Source: Domibacillus sp. PGB-M46 (lineage in GTDB: Bacteria; Bacillota; Bacilli; Bacillales; Domibacillaceae). Taken from it: a DNA stretch of 46,440 nucleotides. The translations under genes and the position numbers were made by a program. The notes beneath the pieces were generated by a model, which searched no databases, had not been told where the DNA came from, and saw only the letters and a list, made by a program, of their open reading frames with translations. The stretch is from NCBI RefSeq assembly GCF_022668875.1, contig NZ_JAKGCR010000031.1:1-46440 (forward strand), given 5' to 3'. How positions within the stretch are numbered: position 1 is the stretch's first letter; every line of letters starts with the position of its first letter. Shown here in pieces: positions 44,848-46,440 of this stretch.

Positions 44848-44987
44848 TATGCTGTCATGCATCAAGTTAAAAATTATTTAAAAACTTATTCAACAGGTTC
44901 TGTCAACTAAACCTGAGTGAAAGGGACCACATATTTTGAGAGGGCTTAATTCTCCAACCCTGAAATAAGAAGAAGTAATTTAAATAC

Positions 44988-45024
44988 AAAAACACCGCCT
45001 GAATTTTATTCAAGCGATGTTTTT
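44988..45024. terminator. Terminator-like hairpin
   Basis: AAAAACA pairs with TGTTTTT, CGC with GCG and TGAAT with ATTCA, with two mismatches, around TTT. It lies in the 510-bp gap between arsR and terC, with no gene at either side. Confidence 0.5.
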
Positions 45025-45030
45025 CTATAT

Positions 45031-45065
45031 AAAAGGCGGTGCTTGCTGCAGTACCCGCCCTTTTT
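45031..45065. terminator. Weak terminator-like hairpin
   Basis: GGCGG (45035-45039) pairs with CCGCC (45055-45059) followed by CTTTTT; preceded by AAAA. It could end terC on minus. Confidence 0.4.
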
Positions 45066-45224
45066 CTTGAGGGATAGCGCTTATTTTATTGGGTTATTTC
45101 GAGCGAAACATAGTATCTGTCGTGTATTAGAAAGCCAATTTTTATAATAGATGAATATTAATTAATAGTAAGCTGCTCATCCCTCATAAAAGTCCCGTCT
45201 GTTCTTATACTCACTGTCACCTTT

Positions 45225-45998
45225 TTACAGATCTTCTTTTTCTAATGATTTATTGGCCGGTGCAAACCAGCCAAGCAGAGCAATACCAACTAATACTCCA
45301 TAGAAGACCAGAGTCCAAGCGGTACTGTGTGGAAAATCATGGTCTAAGACACCAATATCCTCATGGGCAAGAGTAATGACAGCAAGCTTAACACCGACCC
45401 AGGCAACAATTGCATAGGCGGTTGTTTCCAATGCTGGACGTTGATCAAGAAGCCGCACAAACCAGGTTGCTGCATACTTAATCAAGATGAGGCCAGCAAT
45501 CCCTCCAAGAAGAACAACAATAAACTTACCTCCATCCATCCCGCCGAATTCACCGAGCGGCGAATCCGGAAGTCCAAGGGCTAGAGCAACTGCAGCTAGA
45601 ATCGAGTCAATGGCAAAAGCGAGATCGGCTAAACCAATCTTCCCAACAGTAGGCCAGAAACCTTTCCCTGCGGCTTCCTCTTTAACTTCCTCGCGAATAT
45701 TCTCGTTTTTCTTCCCGAACCGGGCCTGAATGACATGCTTTAAGCCTAAGTAAAGAAGATAAGCTGCTCCTATCGCTTGTACCTGCCAGACGTTTGCGAT
45801 AAAGGAAATGGCAAAAAGTGCAGCAAATCGGAAAAAGAAAGCCATGATAATTCCGTAACTTATAGCCTTTTTTTTCTGATCTTCAGGCAAATGCTTAGCT
45901 ATAACTGCTAATACAAGGGCATTATCAGCCGATAACAATCCTTCCAATCCAATTAGGATTAACAATGCCCAAGCATACTCCAGCCAGATTGACTCCAT
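45225..45998 (-). CDS. TerC-family integral membrane protein
   Basis: 257 residues with about seven membrane spans. The family motifs are GLEGLLSADNALVLAV near residues 18-33 with its buried acidic/Asn residues and LADLAFAIDSILAAVA near 124-139 with the second pair of Asp residues, both thought to bind metal. TerC-type proteins export Mn2+, often loading secreted enzymes; some were named for tellurite resistance. ATG has AAAGGGGAG. No yybP-ykoY manganese riboswitch core was found upstream. Confidence 0.93.
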   Translation of the reverse strand: MESIWLEYAWALLILIGLEGLLSADNALVLAVIAKHLPEDQKKKAISYGIIMAFFFRFAALFAISFIANVWQVQAIGAAYLLYLGLKHVIQARFGKKNENIREEVKEEAAGKGFWPTVGKIGLADLAFAIDSILAAVALALGLPDSPLGEFGGMDGGKFIVVLLGGIAGLILIKYAATWFVRLLDQRPALETTAYAIVAWVGVKLAVITLAHEDIGVLDHDFPHSTAWTLVFYGVLVGIALLGWFAPANKSLEKEDL

Positions 45999-46349
45999 TT
46001 ATCTCTCCCCTTTCTAAAACACCATTTGTTATGTAAAAGTTTTGATAACAATAGTATTACCCTTTCATTCCACAGTTAATCCTCCAGCAGTGTTGCATGC
46101 TCTGACACTTTGGTCCACTGCATTGCCAGTTTATATTTTAAAGAAAATAACCTCTGCCTAAACATTATAACAGGCCGTACACGCAGGTCTCCGAAATCAC
46201 AAATATAAATCACGATAAAATCACGACACGTCCTAGAATTGATCATGTAAATAAAATCTTAAAAGAAGGATTACACAGCTTCCTGAATATATTTAACTTT
46301 CCAATCTTAAAACAAGAAGCAGCAAACCAATCCCTATACAAAACACAAA
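45999..46349. other. Intergenic stretch upstream of terC, no gene seen
   Basis: 350 bp between terC and the rRNA terminator. No open frame with a ribosome site and no recognised riboswitch. Confidence 0.5.
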
Positions 46350-46373
46350 AAAAGGACAGCTTCCGCTGTCCTC
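46350..46373 (-). terminator. rRNA operon terminator
   Basis: AGGACAGC (46353-46360) pairs with GCTGTCCT (46365-46372) around TTCC; the minus transcript then runs into TTTTTTT. It begins about ten bases after the 5S end. Confidence 0.92.
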
Positions 46374-46380
46374 TCTGCTT

Positions 46381-46440
<60 letters not shown>

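Noticed and set aside
45999-46349. yybP-ykoY manganese riboswitch upstream of terC
   Set aside because: The conserved core of the aptamer could not be found in this sequence.

Overview
The window reads as chromosomal DNA of a low-GC, endospore-forming Bacillaceae species. Evidence: a class III (Firmicutes-type) fructose-1,6-bisphosphatase, an RsfA-type regulator, a Spo0E-like phosphatase beside a KinB-like sporulation kinase, an alpha/beta-type spore protein, a CotSA-like glycosyltransferase cluster, an SR1P/SR1 dual-function RNA, strong AGGAGG-type ribosome sites and frequent TTG/GTG starts. It is bounded by a tRNA-Asn on the left and the 3' part of a 5S rRNA on the right, both on the minus strand. 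I cannot name the species.

Layout. 1-8 kb: tRNA-Asn, a large SNF2 helicase, a truncated HD-GYP relic, a small HNH-repeat protein and fbp. This block carries two copies (about 519-834 and 5677-5979) of a structured ~190 nt RNA-like element, each with its own sigma-A-like promoter and a near-identical terminator. 8-16 kb: PaiB-like protein divergent from a MocR-type regulator, a diverged HPr kinase paralogue, a sirtuin, the Spo0E-like/kinase pair and RsfA. 16-21 kb: short accessory genes, decayed duplicates, an SLH-anchored amidase and a barstar-like protein. 21-29 kb: SASP, GH105 hydrolase, cation/Ca2+ exchanger, a broken alanine symporter, acetyltransferases, a CstA-type transporter. 29-31 kb and 39-41 kb: decayed copies of an unrecognised gene module whose only intact copy is at 26.6 kb. 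31-40 kb: sugar-nucleotide and glycosyltransferase genes, probably for a spore-surface polysaccharide, interrupted by a degenerate 5S/23S rRNA relic at 38.0-38.3 kb. 40.8-42 kb: small lipoprotein, a 23-codon coupled ORF and SR1/SR1P. 42.5-46 kb: arsR-arsB-arsC, TerC and the end of an rRNA operon.

Functional themes. Carbon-flux control is represented by fbp, the HprK paralogue, SR1P with a cre-like site, and CstA. Sporulation control and spore structure are represented by Spo0E/kinase, RsfA, SASP and the CotSA-like cluster. The most unusual material is not conventional protein genes: the duplicated RNA element (6S-like in size and layout but not securely assigned, and carrying a conserved short reading frame), the rRNA relic, and the three-copy decaying module.
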